Below, one piece after another: positions 24,087 through 62,183 of a stretch of DNA of 64,000 bases. This DNA comes from Lutjanus erythropterus (lineage: Eukaryota; Chordata; Actinopteri; Lutjaniformes; Lutjanidae): positions 30,345,134-30,409,133 of the forward strand of contig CM034610.1 in assembly GCA_020091685.1 (NCBI GenBank). Reading direction: 5' to 3'. Position 1 is the first letter of the stretch; each line of letters starts with the position of its first letter. The translations under genes and the position numbers were made by a program. Below the pieces are notes generated by a model. It saw only the letters and a list, made by a program, of their open reading frames with translations, was not told the origin of the DNA and did no database searches.

Positions 24087-24104
24087 ACTACAAATCCCAG
24101 AATG
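24087..24104 (+). promoter_or_regulatory. ZNF143/THAP11-type SBS promoter motif upstream of hAT transposase
   Basis: ACTACAAATCCCAGAATG is a near match to the known SBS motif (ACTACAAYTCCCAGMATGC). It lies 117 bp upstream of the transposase ATG at 24221. It may be the ancestral promoter of the transposon. Confidence 0.5.
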
Positions 24105-24220
24105 TTCTGTTGGTGTTTTGGCACGTCAATCAGGACAGGACCCGTAAACACCCTCTCCTCTGTTGACAGTAGTCATAGCGACCTCGTGCTACTACTGGAA
24201 CAGTGCAACCCTTCCCAAAA

Positions 24221-26002
24221 ATGGCAAAAAGAAAGGCAGAAAACAGGAGCTTTCTGGACAGGTGGTAGGCAGACTATCTGTTTACCTATGTAAAAGACAA
24301 ACCTGTTTGTCTTGTGTGTGGAGCCAATGTGGCTATAACCAAGGAGCACAACATTAGACGGCACTATGAAGCGAAACACCACGACAAGTACAAGGACCTA
24401 GACATAACTCAAAGATGCCAGAAAGTAGAGGAAATGAAAAGAAATTTGGTTTCACAACAGACTATGTTTAAAAAAGCCGAATCACAAAGTGAGGCTGCTG
24501 TAAAGGCTAGTTTTACTGTGGCCGCAGAGATCGCAAAATCAGCCCGGCCCTTCAGTGAGGGAGAGTTTGTGCAAAAGTGCATGATGCAAGTTTGTGACCT
24601 CGTGTGCCCAGAGAAGAAGCAAGCATTTTCAAATGTGAGCCTGAGCAGAAACACAATAGCTGATCGCACGTGATCTTGCCACCAATCTATATGACCAACT
24701 GATGGAAAAGGGAAGAGATTTCGTTGCATTCTCCCTTGCTGTGGATGAGAGCAGCGACACATCTGATACTGCCCAGCTGTCTGTCTTCATTCATGGAGTG
24801 GACTCAAATATGTGTGTTACGGAGGAACTTTTGGGATTCAATGCATGGCACAACCACAGGACAGGAAGTCTTTGAAGAGGTGTACAAAAGTATAACTGAA
24901 ATGAAGCTGCCATTGAATAAACTCGTGGGATTAATGACAGATGGTGCACCAGCGATATGCGGTCAAAAAAGTGGACTGGTGGGCAGGGTTTGGGAGAGTG
25001 CAGGTGAGCTAACTGTTTATCACTGCATCATACATCAAGAATCACTGTGTGGCAAAGCCCTCAAGATGGAACATGTTACGACCACAGTAACACGAGTAGT
25101 TAACTTTATAAGAGCCAAAGGTCTGAATCACCGCCAGTTCAAGGCTTTTCTGGAGGAGTGTGGTTCGGAATACGCAGACGTGCCGTATCACACAGAGGTG
25201 AGACGGTTAAGCCGAGGAAAAGTACTGAACAGATGTTTCGAGCTGCATGAGAAATGAAAATGTGTCAGTTTCTGGAAAGCAAAGGGAAAGACACAGCAGA
25301 GCTCCGGGAGCAAAAGTTTCTGTGTGAGCTGGCCTTTCTGTGTGACATCACGAGCCATCTCGATGCGCTGAACCTGCAGCTTCAGGGACGGGGGCGTATC
25401 ATCACAGACATGTACACAGCAGTGAAGGCTTTTAAAACTAAATTGTGCCTATGGGAGAATCAGATGCTGCAAGGAAACCTGGGCCATTTCCCCTGCTGCC
25501 AAACCGTGAAAACGCAGATCTCTACCGCCGTGTTCCCATGTGAACAGTTTGCCAAATAACTCAGCGTACTCGGCGCTGAGTTTAGCCGGCGATTTGCCGA
25601 CTTTGATGCCCAGAAATGTAGGTTTGAACTGCTCAGTAACCCGTTTGCAGTTGACGTGGAAAACGCACCAACCAACCTCCAAATGGAGCTGATTGAACTC
25701 CAGTGTAGTGACACGCTGAAGTCAAAGTATGATGCTGTGAGCGCTGCACAGTTTCCACATTTCATCCCTGACACAATGCCTCAGCTCCGCACCCAAGCTG
25801 CTCAGATGCTCTCCATGTTTGGCAGCACTTATCTATGTGAGCAACTATTCTCCTCGATGAAGATGACCAAAACATCTCACAGGAGACGTCTGACCGGTGC
25901 TTGATCCTGAGGATTTCCTCAGCTCAGAGCCTGAGCCCAGACATTGATGAACTAGCATCCAAGAAGAGATGCCAGGTATCTGGCTTGCACACCTCAGAGT
26001 AG
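24221..26002 (+). pseudogene. Decayed hAT (Charlie/GTF2IRD2-like) transposase
   Basis: ATG at 24221, final TAG at 26000-26002. Order of parts: BED-like zinc finger (CLVCGANVAITKEHNIRRHY), a conserved FSNVSLSRNTIADR block, first catalytic Asp in [14 protein letters not shown], second Asp in [25 protein letters not shown], and the C-terminal dimerisation/Glu block STYLCEQLFSSMK. Damage I can place: TAG at 24266, frameshifts near 24668, 24840, 25250 and 25890, and TAA at 25557. The family is the source of host genes such as GTF2IRD2, but this copy is clearly dead. Terminal repeats were not found. Confidence 0.85.
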
Positions 26003-26247
26003 ATCAGTGTGTAGCAAACTGAGCTATAATTAGTTATATAATAGCTATTTTCTTTATGCACTTTTTCTTGATACTCCAAGGCATGGGCTTGAATGGTTGC
26101 ACTTTCACTGAAGGATATTATTATTAGTTAATTGGTTTATTGTTGTTATTTTATTTTTAAATTTATTATTAGCCTGTGGTTACTGTTGAAATCTAAATCA
26201 GAAAGCTGCAAATAAAAAAAGAGGCATACGATTTTTATTTGAATTTG

Positions 26248-26275
26248 AATTTGAATTTGAATGAATGCCAGTGAT
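26248..26275. repeat. GAATTT hexanucleotide run
   Basis: About four copies of gaattt at the junction between the hAT remnant and the LINE remnant. Confidence 0.7.
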
Positions 26276-27702
26276 GTGTTTTTTTTTTTTATTTGAAATT
26301 CGATTCATTAGATCTAAGTGAGGGCCAGTAATATCTACAAATGATGCAGGTGGGGTTAACTGTGCTCTAATAGATTTTATTTTTTCTATGAAAAAGGTGA
26401 GGAACTTTTCACACCCTGCAGCAGATGAGGCAGTTGCTGGGGGTTGACAAGGTTATTAATTGTGCTAAATAGAGTAGGATTATGCTGATTAACAGAAATT
26501 AGCTGTGAAAAATAATGGCCTTGAGCCTCCTTCACCTTGTTATTATAATGTTACAATAGATCTTTTAATGTTTGATAATGCACTTGTAATTTACTTGATT
26601 TCCACTGTCGTTCTACTTTTCTGCATGTTCTTTTGAGGGACTGGATGTCTTCATTTATCCAAGGGGTTGCTTTTATTGTTGATTTCAGTTGATATTTTTG
26701 GGGTGCCACTATGTCCAAGGTGGATAGGCATAATTTCTGAAAAGTATTTGTAAGGTAATTTGTATCTGAGTGACATGTCAGAGAGTGCACTTTCTTGTTA
26801 AAAAGGGTAATGAAAGCTTGTGCTGTGTGCTCATTATTAACACGAAAACGCACCTTCCTTTTGGGATTTGTTTCCACAGTCTGGACCACAGTGTCAAACA
26901 AGATGCACATATGATCAGATACAGAAAGGTCTATGATGGAAAAATTACTTACAGTCAACCCCAAAGTAAACACTATGTCCAATGTGTGGTTATGAGTTGG
27001 GCCTTTAACATGTTGAACCAGATTGTAAGATTCTGTGATATTTAGAAATGCTTTAGAGCTGTGATTCGAAACATCATCAATATGGAAGTTAAAATCACCA
27101 ACAATAATTAATTTGTCATAACCGACAACAATTGATGCTACGAGTTCCTAGAATTCTGTTAAAAACGAAGGATTCGTTTTGGGTGGGCGATATACAAGAA
27201 GGCAGAGCACAGGAGAGGCACAGTTTATTTTAAACATTAGAGCCTCAAAACTGGATAAGTCACCCACAGAAATAGGGCTACACATAAATTTACTGTTGAA
27301 GATTACAGCCAGACCTCCACCATGACCACTCACCCTAGCAGAAGTAAATGATTTAAAATTTGGGGGGCACACCTCAATCAGCTGGCTATATTCACCAGGC
27401 CAACGCCAGGTTTCTGTTAGAAATAGAAAATCTAAGCCACTGGAGGTGATGTAGTCATTAATATGAAAGTTTTGCCTGATAGTGACCGTGTGTTAAACAG
27501 AGCACATTTAGCAGGTTCTATATGACTGACTGTTGATGTATCTTAGATTTGGTAAATTTGCACTGTTGGTTTTTAGCTGCTTAGGTCTGTGTCTGATTAG
27601 TGCTGATATTTTGAAAGGGCTATGTATAGGACTTAAGGGTATAGTGCTACATGGAGATACTGGAGGTTCTGGGGTAGCAGGGGGGTCATGTTTCACTACA
27701 AG

Positions 27703-28170
27703 TCATTTGTGAGTATAGTTTAAAATAGTGTGGGATATGTTATCTGTCGGGATGCAGGCACCCAGTCTACTGGGATGGAACCCATCACGACCATAAAAGG
27801 AGGGGCGGTTCCAGAAGAGGTTAAAATTATCGATGAATATAAAATTGTGCACACTACATGCTGACTGCAGCCAGGTGTGGAGACTTAAAATTCTACTAAA
27901 ATGTTCAGTGCCTTTTCTCAGGGCGGGGATTGGCCCAGAGATTGAGACTTTTCTCCCACAATCTTGCAGTATGTTAAAAAGACGGTTAAAATCCTGTTTA
28001 AGTAGTTCAGTTGAGCGATGGCGGATATCATTTACTCCAACGTGAATAACTACGTTTTGTGCAGAGGAGTAGTTATTCACGATGCCTGGGATCTTTACTG
28101 TGATGTCTTTGACTTGAGCGCCAGAGTGTTTTTATTCTTTACCTGTCTAACTATCGAGTCGCCAGTTATA
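27703..28170 (-). pseudogene. LINE ORF1 SGNH-hydrolase (esterase) domain, broken
   Basis: Block I (TGDSIVRQ) lies in one frame near 28165; an in-frame stop and a frameshift separate it from block III (VVIHVGVNDIRHR) and block V (DGFHPSRLGA). All three SGNH catalytic motifs remain readable. This domain is found in ORF1 of CR1/L2-clade LINEs, where its role is debated. Confidence 0.7.
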
Positions 28171-28447
28171 AGTGAGGATGCGGGGCGGAGCAATAGCGGG
28201 GCTCGGCCTGAGGAAGCAGAGGGGGGTGTTAAGGTGCGCCGATTCTGAGGGGAAACGGTGGAGTAACAGGATACTTTTACACGTCCACGAGCAGGATTGG
28301 ACCGTAGCTTGGACAGGCCGTGTTACCTTTCCATCCTTAAGCGGTGATCTCAGAGCATTTCCCACTGACTGCAGATGACCAGATAGCAGCAGAAAATCCT
28401 GTTCATTCAGGATGTCAAACCTGTTGCTCAGCTGGATATCCTGCGAT

Positions 28448-28466
28448 GTGGGGGGGGGGGGGGGGC
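28448..28466. repeat. G homopolymer run inside LINE ORF1
   Basis: Nearly unbroken G run on the + strand, giving a Pro run in ORF1 on the minus strand. Such runs are prone to length change. Confidence 0.9.
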
Positions 28467-29045
28467 TGAGAGAAGGATTTCTTGTGCCTTTTGGGATTTC
28501 ACACTCTTGTCCACTGCTCCTGTGGGTTTGGTGTGGAGCTGATGGGTGCTTTTGGCCTTGCACCTAGCTGGATCCACAGGTCAGTGGGCCGAGTTGGGGA
28601 GGCAGCACCTGCACAAGGAACAGTGGAGTCCAGTTCTGCCACGGCTGCTGGTGCAGGTCCAATGGATATGAGGGTTTCCAAGAGCCTCTCATCCTCCTGG
28701 ATTTGATACAAGGTGGATATTCTTCCTTCTAGCTCCTTGACTTTAAGGCTGAGGCGGCTGCAGCTCTCACAGTCAGAGGAGACGATGGTGAGTGGAGGCA
28801 TGTCGGGTTGCCGTGGCTGCAGGGAGACAAGACAGCTTCAGCCAGTATGGATTGTTGAGGAAGTGACAGGCAATAAGAAATCAGATGGCAGACAATGGAG
28901 AATTTATGCACTGGTACGTACACGCAAGGGCTCCTAACTGGAGCCCACAGCGACTGGGTGGTACACACCAAGGCCCACTGTGCCTCGGCACTGACAGCTG
29001 TCAATCAAGTTTCAACTGACTAAAACCAGGGCCCAATACCTGGGC

Positions 29046-29420
29046 CCGCTTTGGTCTTCTGCTCTTGTAGTACTCTTTTTGTTTCATCCCCTAGCGAGAG
29101 GAATGGAGCTCCCTTGGACTGTCCTCAGGATAGTAGTGGAAATGTCTTTATGAGTTTTGACGAGCCGGTGACTGGCAGCACGCCAAAGATACAGGAGCGA
29201 GGTGAACATCCAAAGGTCCGATTGCTAAAACCTTTTATCCAGTACGAGCATGCAAGTGAAACATCAAAGATCTAGATTTTTTTATCATGGGTTTGTGGCT
29301 CAAAACTGTATAAAATGCCGATATACAATGGAGATTTTGTCGGACATGGACAACACCGGCGCATGTGTATCCGTCATGGAACTGGAACTGATGACACTAA
29401 TTGTTGAAGTTTTAAAGTGA
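29046..29420. other. Short noncoding spacer
   Basis: Between the LINE 5' end and the Tc1 3' end. I see no gene or clear repeat. Confidence 0.4.
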
Positions 29421-30130
29421 AATTCTTTCTCATTCTTGCTTGATATACGACTTCAGCTGTTCAACAGTCCGGGGTCTCTGTTGCTGTATTTTGTGCTTCA
29501 TAATGCACCACACATTTTCAATGGGAGACAGGTCTGGACTGCAGGCAGCTCAGTCTAGTACCTGAACTCTTTTACTATGAGGACACAATGGTGGAACATG
29601 TGTACAATGTGTCTTGACATTGTCTTGCGAATAAGCAGGGACATCTCGGAAAAAGACGTTGTCTGGATGGCAGCATATGTTGCTTCATAACTTGGGTGTA
29701 CCTCCCAGCATTAACAGGGCCTTCACAGGTGTGACAGTTACCCATGATGCCATGGGCACTAACACACCTCCATACCACCACAGCTGCTGTCTTTTGAAAT
29801 TAGTGCTGGTAACAATCTGGATGGTCCTTTTCCTCTTTAGCCCAGAGGACACGACGTCCATGATTTGTGAAAACAATGTGAAATGTGGACTCGTCAGACC
29901 ACAGCAGACTTTTCCACTTTGCGTCAGTCCATCTCAGATGAGCTCGGGTCCAGAGAAGTCTGCAGTGTTTCTGGATGTTGTTGATATATGTCTTTCCCTT
30001 TGCATGGTAGAATTTTAACTTGCATTTGTAGATGCAGAGACAAACTGTGTTTACTGACAACAGTTTTCTACATTCTGTGATGGCCAAGGCCACACAAACC
30101 GACACCCAGAAATGGTAATATTGTTTACAC
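29420..30130 (-). pseudogene. Tc1-type transposase, decayed
   Basis: Readable blocks: LLWTRAHLRWTDAKWKSLLW, SDESTFHI (first catalytic Asp), then after frameshifts and stops AACSPDLSPIENVWCIMKHK with the final acidic residue in PIE, and RPRTVEQLKSYIKQE. This is the DD34E family pattern. Several frame breaks make it inactive. Confidence 0.75.
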
Positions 30131-30545
30131 ACTCACCTCACTACTTTAAATTCATTGGTTGATTTTATTTGCAGTCAACCACACCCCAACAATTCATATC
30201 CAAATTAAAGTTCACACTACACAGTATTGGATTTGTAATCTATTTACTTTTAGTCTTACACTGTTTAAATGGAGTGTACACATTTTAACATTGTAGGGTT
30301 CAAGGATCAATTTTCTGTTATATTAATGATTTTTGTTTGTTTCTTTGTCTTGAGTTACCATGCTCTCTTGCTGGATCAAATTCAGAATAAATCATTATTT
30401 ACAAAAAACAAGTTTATCAGTTTGAACATTAAATATCTTGTCTTTGCACTGCATTCAGTGGAATATAAATTGAAAATGATTTACAAATCATCACATTCCA
30501 TTTTTATTTATGTTCTACATGCTTTTTTGGAATTGGAGTTGTAGT
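29420..30545 (-). mobile_element. Decayed Tc1/mariner transposon with long terminal repeat at one end
   Basis: The right end near 30545 reads ttggaattggagttgtag, the usual end of a common fish Tc1-like family. It is preceded by gtttatcagtttgaacatta, also typical. The transposase runs on the minus strand from about 30130 to 29420. The left terminal repeat is reduced to a weak catggaactggaactgatga around 29378. Confidence 0.7.
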
Positions 30546-32599
30546 TCTGGACATATGCAACAGCATAATTTTTTTTCTCTCATTTGATTGGCAGTCAATA
30601 CAAATTCTGAGGTCTTTACCAGTTTAAACACATAAACACATGTTGAGCTGTTAGGAGCCCAAATCCTGTGGACAGTCAGGTGAAGACAGAGGTTGTATAT
30701 TCTGACATATACAAGTACCTTACTGAACTCCAGGTGATGTATTTCTGATATCTGTCACTTTGAAACCATTTTGCTTTTTTAGTTGTCTGTCCACTGTGGC
30801 ATTATCATAAACTAATTACATTGGCAACATTAACATGCACTAATCTTCTCTATTGGGTGCCAGCACTTTAACAGTGTGTGACGTGCAGCTGCTCTGATCC
30901 CTTACACAAAGACCTGCCTTCCTCTGCCTCTGATTGGCTGGTTGGTTAGGTTTAGGCATGACGAGTGGTGAGATAATTATGGTTAGAAAAAAATTTCTGT
31001 GTTGGAGTTACTTAAGTACATTTTTTGAGTATCTGTACTTTACTTGAGTATTTGTTTTCTTTTGGAAACTTCTGACTTTCACTCCAGTACATTTCAAACA
31101 AAAATATTGTAAAATATTGACTCCACTACATTTCTATGAAGGTTGTCGTTACTCATTACTTTTGACTAAGCATAGCTTTAAAGTCAGGTGTTGCTGTTGC
31201 TGGAATTAGCCACACGCTGTGTTCCTGACAGAAGGAAACCAATCACAGTACCCGCTCTCAACTGGGACTGATGTAAAAGCAGAAATACGTCATCCAGGCG
31301 CTCTGTAACAAGAACAAGCAAGATCTCCCTCTTTCATTCAGATGAAACTCAATCATGGTGACAGCAGGAGAAAGATAAAATTAAATCTCAAGATGTTATT
31401 AGAATTAGAAAAAGAGAAATAATTGCAGGTAGGCTTTTAATGTTGGATTGTTTTTTATCGAGGTGAAAAACACCACATAATTAATGTATATTCTGCTCCT
31501 GAAGACAAAAAGAAATCAATTATTTAACAGAGTTGGAGAACAACTTACAGTTGGCTTCAATCTAATTTTGTGTGGTGATTTTAATACAGCTGTGCTTTTT
31601 GTTTTTTGTTTTTATAGGTGTTGCTATTGGCTTTGTGTGGCAGTGTGGTTAGGACAGGACCATGTTTGGAGTTAAAATAACGAGGTTACCTTACATATGT
31701 CATGTGATGAGACAACATGTAACATGTAACATGACACATGAGTCATGGAAGCAACACAAAACCAAACATAACGTTACATACTATACAGCTTTTAATTCTG
31801 TTTAAGTTTCACATGGGACATGAACCTCAGTCTCCTGGGTGAAAGTCCTGTGTTTGTTTGACCCATCCGTCCACCACACCTGCTCCATGTGCAGACCTTC
31901 TCTCTCTTTATACTACATCAACACACCGGGGTGTCTTATACAGCTGTGAATGGATTTACACTGAGGTCACTTGAAAAGCCTGACGTGTTGCTTTCAGCTG
32001 CTAACAGGTATCGTGCACATCTGTATGAGTTGCCCAGGGGTACCCAGAGGAAATTTTGTTTTGCACAATTGTCTTTTCTTTGTCTTATGAGAAATATGTG
32101 AGATTCTTATTTTGAGCTCACTGAAGTCTCACCTGTTTCTCCTAAAAAAAACCCTTAGGAAGAAAAAGGAGCAAAATAAAAGAAAAGCAGGAGATCTTTT
32201 GCTGAGCTCAGAAGTGTCTCAGAAGTTTGTCCTTGACTTTAATTTGACCACTGAGACAAATTTAAGATCTCATTTAAGACAACTGAGTTTTCTTTTAGAT
32301 TTCACTGTGATCTCAAGAGCTGATTATGTAAGACAAATTTAAGATCAGTGCAGTGAGACAAAAAAGAGAACATTTTAAGATCTTCAGTTGGGCTCAAATT
32401 AGTCTTAGTCTTAGGCTGAGACGAGACAAAGGCTGTTTCTCAGGAAAGTATGAGAAGATGGTCAAAAGGAGACACAGGCTACACAAAGATGAGAACTTAT
32501 TTGGAACTCTTCCTTTCCTCTGACAAATCATCAGTATGCGGTGAGGCTCTCAACCTTATCACAATGAAATACTGCATAAAACCAAAAGAATGCAGAATT
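30546..32599. other. Intergenic stretch; repeats only
   Basis: 30990-31150 is a copy of a fish repeat built on gagttacttaagtacatttt and ctttacttgagtat. 32200-32440 is rich in aagatct/gagctca words. No supported gene. GREM2, which flanks FMN2 in mammals, was not seen here. Confidence 0.4.
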
Positions 32600-32923
32600 C
32601 ATTCTCTTTATTTTACATAAATTACACTGCTCCCAGACCCCATGCACCCTCTTCATATACATGTATACAGAAACATTTATTGCACATGAAACTGTTAAAA
32701 CGTAGTCAAGTTCCTGTTGACAGAATCATGCTGACCAGCAGAGGAGGACATCAATGAAAGAAACACAAAACGTGTCTCACAATCTTTTTTTTTTTTTTAA
32801 CAATTTATTACTTTACATTGATAAAGTCATTAGTTCTGCAACAAAATGTAATCCAACGCACTGTACACACCTCTCACACAACTTTCAACCATAAACATGT
32901 GATCGACCAGATGATGAGAAAAT

Positions 32924-32971
<48 letters not shown>

Positions 32972-33954
32972 ATATGTGGTATATCTGGTATGATATGGCA
33001 TATCATTGAACATACAGTAGAATTACACATGTAAGTTTACAGTGACATTCTTCTCCTGCCCGGCAACACTGCTGTACAAATGCATACTGAGTTAAAGTTT
33101 CTACTGAGAGGCTAAATCTGATTGGACAGTCAGGATGTAGAGTCACAAACAGTGTTGTCATAGTGTGTAAAAGTCCATGTAGAGAGTGCTGATACTGAGG
33201 AGTGAGGATTTACTGTGGTGTTTAAAACAAAGTGTCCATGGCTGTTCTGTTGTCTGGAATAACACAGACCTCCGTCACTTTTCAACACAACATTTTGAAG
33301 TAGTTGTCCGTAACATTTGCACAATACTGTAAAGTCAGAGTGTATCACTGACCAGTGCCAGTCACTATTGTCTTCTTCTTTTACTTCAGTGGCTGTTGAC
33401 ATTTAAACAGGCAAGCTGGCCTGACTCTGTCTTTTATATTACTGCCACGCCACAAAAAGAAAAAGGGATCAGTATCACGTTAAATGTGAAAAGTTAATTG
33501 CTTCAAGACATTTTTCACATTTCAACAAGATATTTTCATGTTATTACAAAAATTTTTGTTATACTATTACCTGTTTACCTTGTACACGGAGGTAACAGGT
33601 AAAAAGTTTAATGTTGTAACATGTTATCACATGATCATTTGTAATCTTATAACATTAAAACTTATATTGTTCTAAGTTATCTAATTATATGATGAAATGT
33701 TTCATGTTATAACAGAATAAATATTAGATCAGTCTAACAAGAAATGTATCATGTTATAACAGCAGGGTTGGGAAGGTTGACTTAAATATGTATTCTGATA
33801 CAGTAACTAATTACCTGTTAAAAAATGAAGTAACTTAAAAACATAATTAAGTATCACAATATTAAAGTAATGTAACTTGATTACTTTGTTACTTTTGGAT
33901 TATCTCAGCACCAAAATATGGTGAAAGTGTTTTGCCTAATACCATGTTTTTAGG

Positions 33955-34217
33955 GCTGCAACTAACGATTATTTTCATCAACAAGACCAAGATGATGTTC
34001 TTAAATGTCTTGTTTTGTTCACATCTCAAAAATATTCAGTTTACTGTCAGAGAGGAGTAAAGAAACCAGAAAATATTCACATTTAAGAAGCTGAAATCAC
34101 AGAATTTGGACTTTTTAAAATTAAAACAAAATACTCAAAACAATCAATCAGTTATCAAAATAGATGCAGATTAATTGAATAGTCAATCAATAATAGATTA
34201 ATCATTGCTGCTCTAAA
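33955..34217. repeat. Dispersed gctgcaactaacgattattt repeat, reference copy
   Basis: Starts agggctgcaactaacgatta and ends gattaatcattgctgctcta, so the ends are short inverted repeats. The inside has cagtttactgtcagag and agaagctgaaatcac. Further copies at 236-545, 44025-44262 (inverted), 62955-63260, 63345-63550 and partial ones at 19640-19680 and 37255-37350. Confidence 0.65.
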
Positions 34218-35125
34218 TGTTTTATGTTTGTTGTTAGGTTTATTAATTTGTCCATCTGTTCCTTCTTTTGTTGTGCACAATTTATTGACTGATTGATTGA
34301 CTGATTGATTGATTTAAAGACAGAAAATGTTGAAATTTCCACCCCGTGAAATATTTTTTCACTAGAGGTCATGATAATGAATTGAATGAAAAGAATATCA
34401 TTCTTTATTTTAACATTGTAATCCTACTAATAAATAAATGTCTTTACAGTCACCTTTTTTGTATGCAGATTACATCACATCACATGTAATCCATTACTCT
34501 CCAAACCTGATAATATGATAAGTTTGTATGTTGTAATCATGTGAAAATATCTTGTCATAACAATAAACTTTTCACATTCAAACATACCAATGCTGAATTG
34601 TAGATAAATAAAATTCCATGTAAACAATTCAAATTAAATAAATATTAATATATTGGTTTGGAATTCTAACTAGTAAGAATGTAATTTCAGATTGTATTGT
34701 CAGATATCTGAAATGTAATTGTAACTAGTGAAAATCATTATTATAGTAGCAGTAACAGATATTTGATATGTTCACATTTCCCTTTATATCTGGTCAGTCA
34801 GTATAGATACCAAACAAGTACATATCTGAAATTAATATATTAATGAGGACAATCATTTACAAAAGTGGAAATTCAATTGTAGATATCTGTAATGATTAAT
34901 TTTTACCAGTGAAAATGAGTTACTGATAGATATCTATACAGATATCTTAAATTAACATTCCAACATGTGAAAATGAAAGTTTTTTCATCACATCATATCT
35001 CAGCGAGCTTGTGGTCTGTTTATAGAAATAGAGGGGTGGGGGCGGGGGGGGGGTTGAACATTGTTATTGCTCCTTAAATAGAGAAGGCTTATTGTTTTTT
35101 CATTCTGCTGATAAGTGAGACATTC

Positions 35126-35131
35126 TTTATT
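35126..35131 (-). terminator. Candidate proximal polyadenylation signal of fmn2
   Basis: The minus strand reads AATAAA here, about 305 nt downstream of the fmn2 stop. A second AATAAA is at 32612-32607. If that distal site is used, the 3' UTR would reach about 2.8 kb. The sequence alone cannot say which is used. Confidence 0.35.
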
Positions 35132-35435
35132 TGATAAATAGAAGTAAACAGGCTGCACAGACACTGTGGTGTCATTCTAGCTGTTGTGTTCTGTGTGTGT
35201 GTCTGTGTCCCTGCAGCAGCATCCTCTAGGATTGTGTTGGAGAGGACGGCAACATAAGGGAACAAAACCGATCAAACTGAAACAATAAATAAAAATGTCC
35301 AGAGTTGGCTCAGCTGCACATACATTTCTTCACATTTGTACCGTCCCTTCATCTGTCTCTACTGTCCTCTTCACACTCTGTTGTCTTTGACTCACTGCTG
35401 GTGCCCAAAGTCGGGGAAACAAGAAATCCACTGAG

Positions 35436-62183
<26,748 letters not shown>

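Larger units (their letters stand above)
26296..29045 (-). mobile_element. CR1/L2-type LINE, 5' part only (ORF1 esterase and endonuclease)
   Basis: Read on the minus strand. ORF1: a short coiled coil (28801-28700), a Pro-rich part with NRFDILN, then an SGNH-type esterase with GDS (near 28165), GVNDI (near 28035) and DGFHPSRLG (near 27770), broken by a frameshift and stop. ORF2: endonuclease motifs RVSGHGGGLAVIF (27330), CLLVYRPPK (27195), SDHMCILFD (26915), then a linker with TPWINEDI. A frameshifted stretch to about 26300 still matches the segment just before the RT. The RT core and 3' UTR are absent. Confidence 0.75.
32600..35435 (-). other. Region downstream of fmn2 stop: possible 3' UTR plus dispersed repeats
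   Basis: No convincing coding exon. 32613-33410 looks mostly unique and carries a CT/CA microsatellite (32926-32970). A 90-residue minus-strand frame at 33402-33130 has no recognisable motif and I do not call it a gene. 33480-34990 is AT-rich with several fish repeat fragments: a GGGTTGGGAAGG-type element near 33765, a gctgcaactaacgattatt repeat at 33955-34217, and a degenerate repeat around AGATATCT palindromes at 34690-34990. A G-run lies at 35035-35053. Confidence 0.4.

Noticed and set aside
28147-28801. Host gene encoding a Pro-rich coiled-coil protein
   Set aside because: Order and motifs (coiled coil, NRFDILN, esterase, endonuclease) show it is LINE ORF1.
30530-30552. A third ZNF143-like motif (actacaactcc on minus strand)
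   Set aside because: It is the terminal repeat of the Tc1 element and matches only the first half of the SBS motif.
33130-33402. A 90-residue minus-strand protein
   Set aside because: No recognisable motif; it lies in probable 3' UTR and its length is within chance expectation.
1-35000. A GREM2 gene convergent with fmn2, as in mammals
   Set aside because: No frame with the cysteine-knot pattern of gremlins was found; it may lie beyond the window or be absent.
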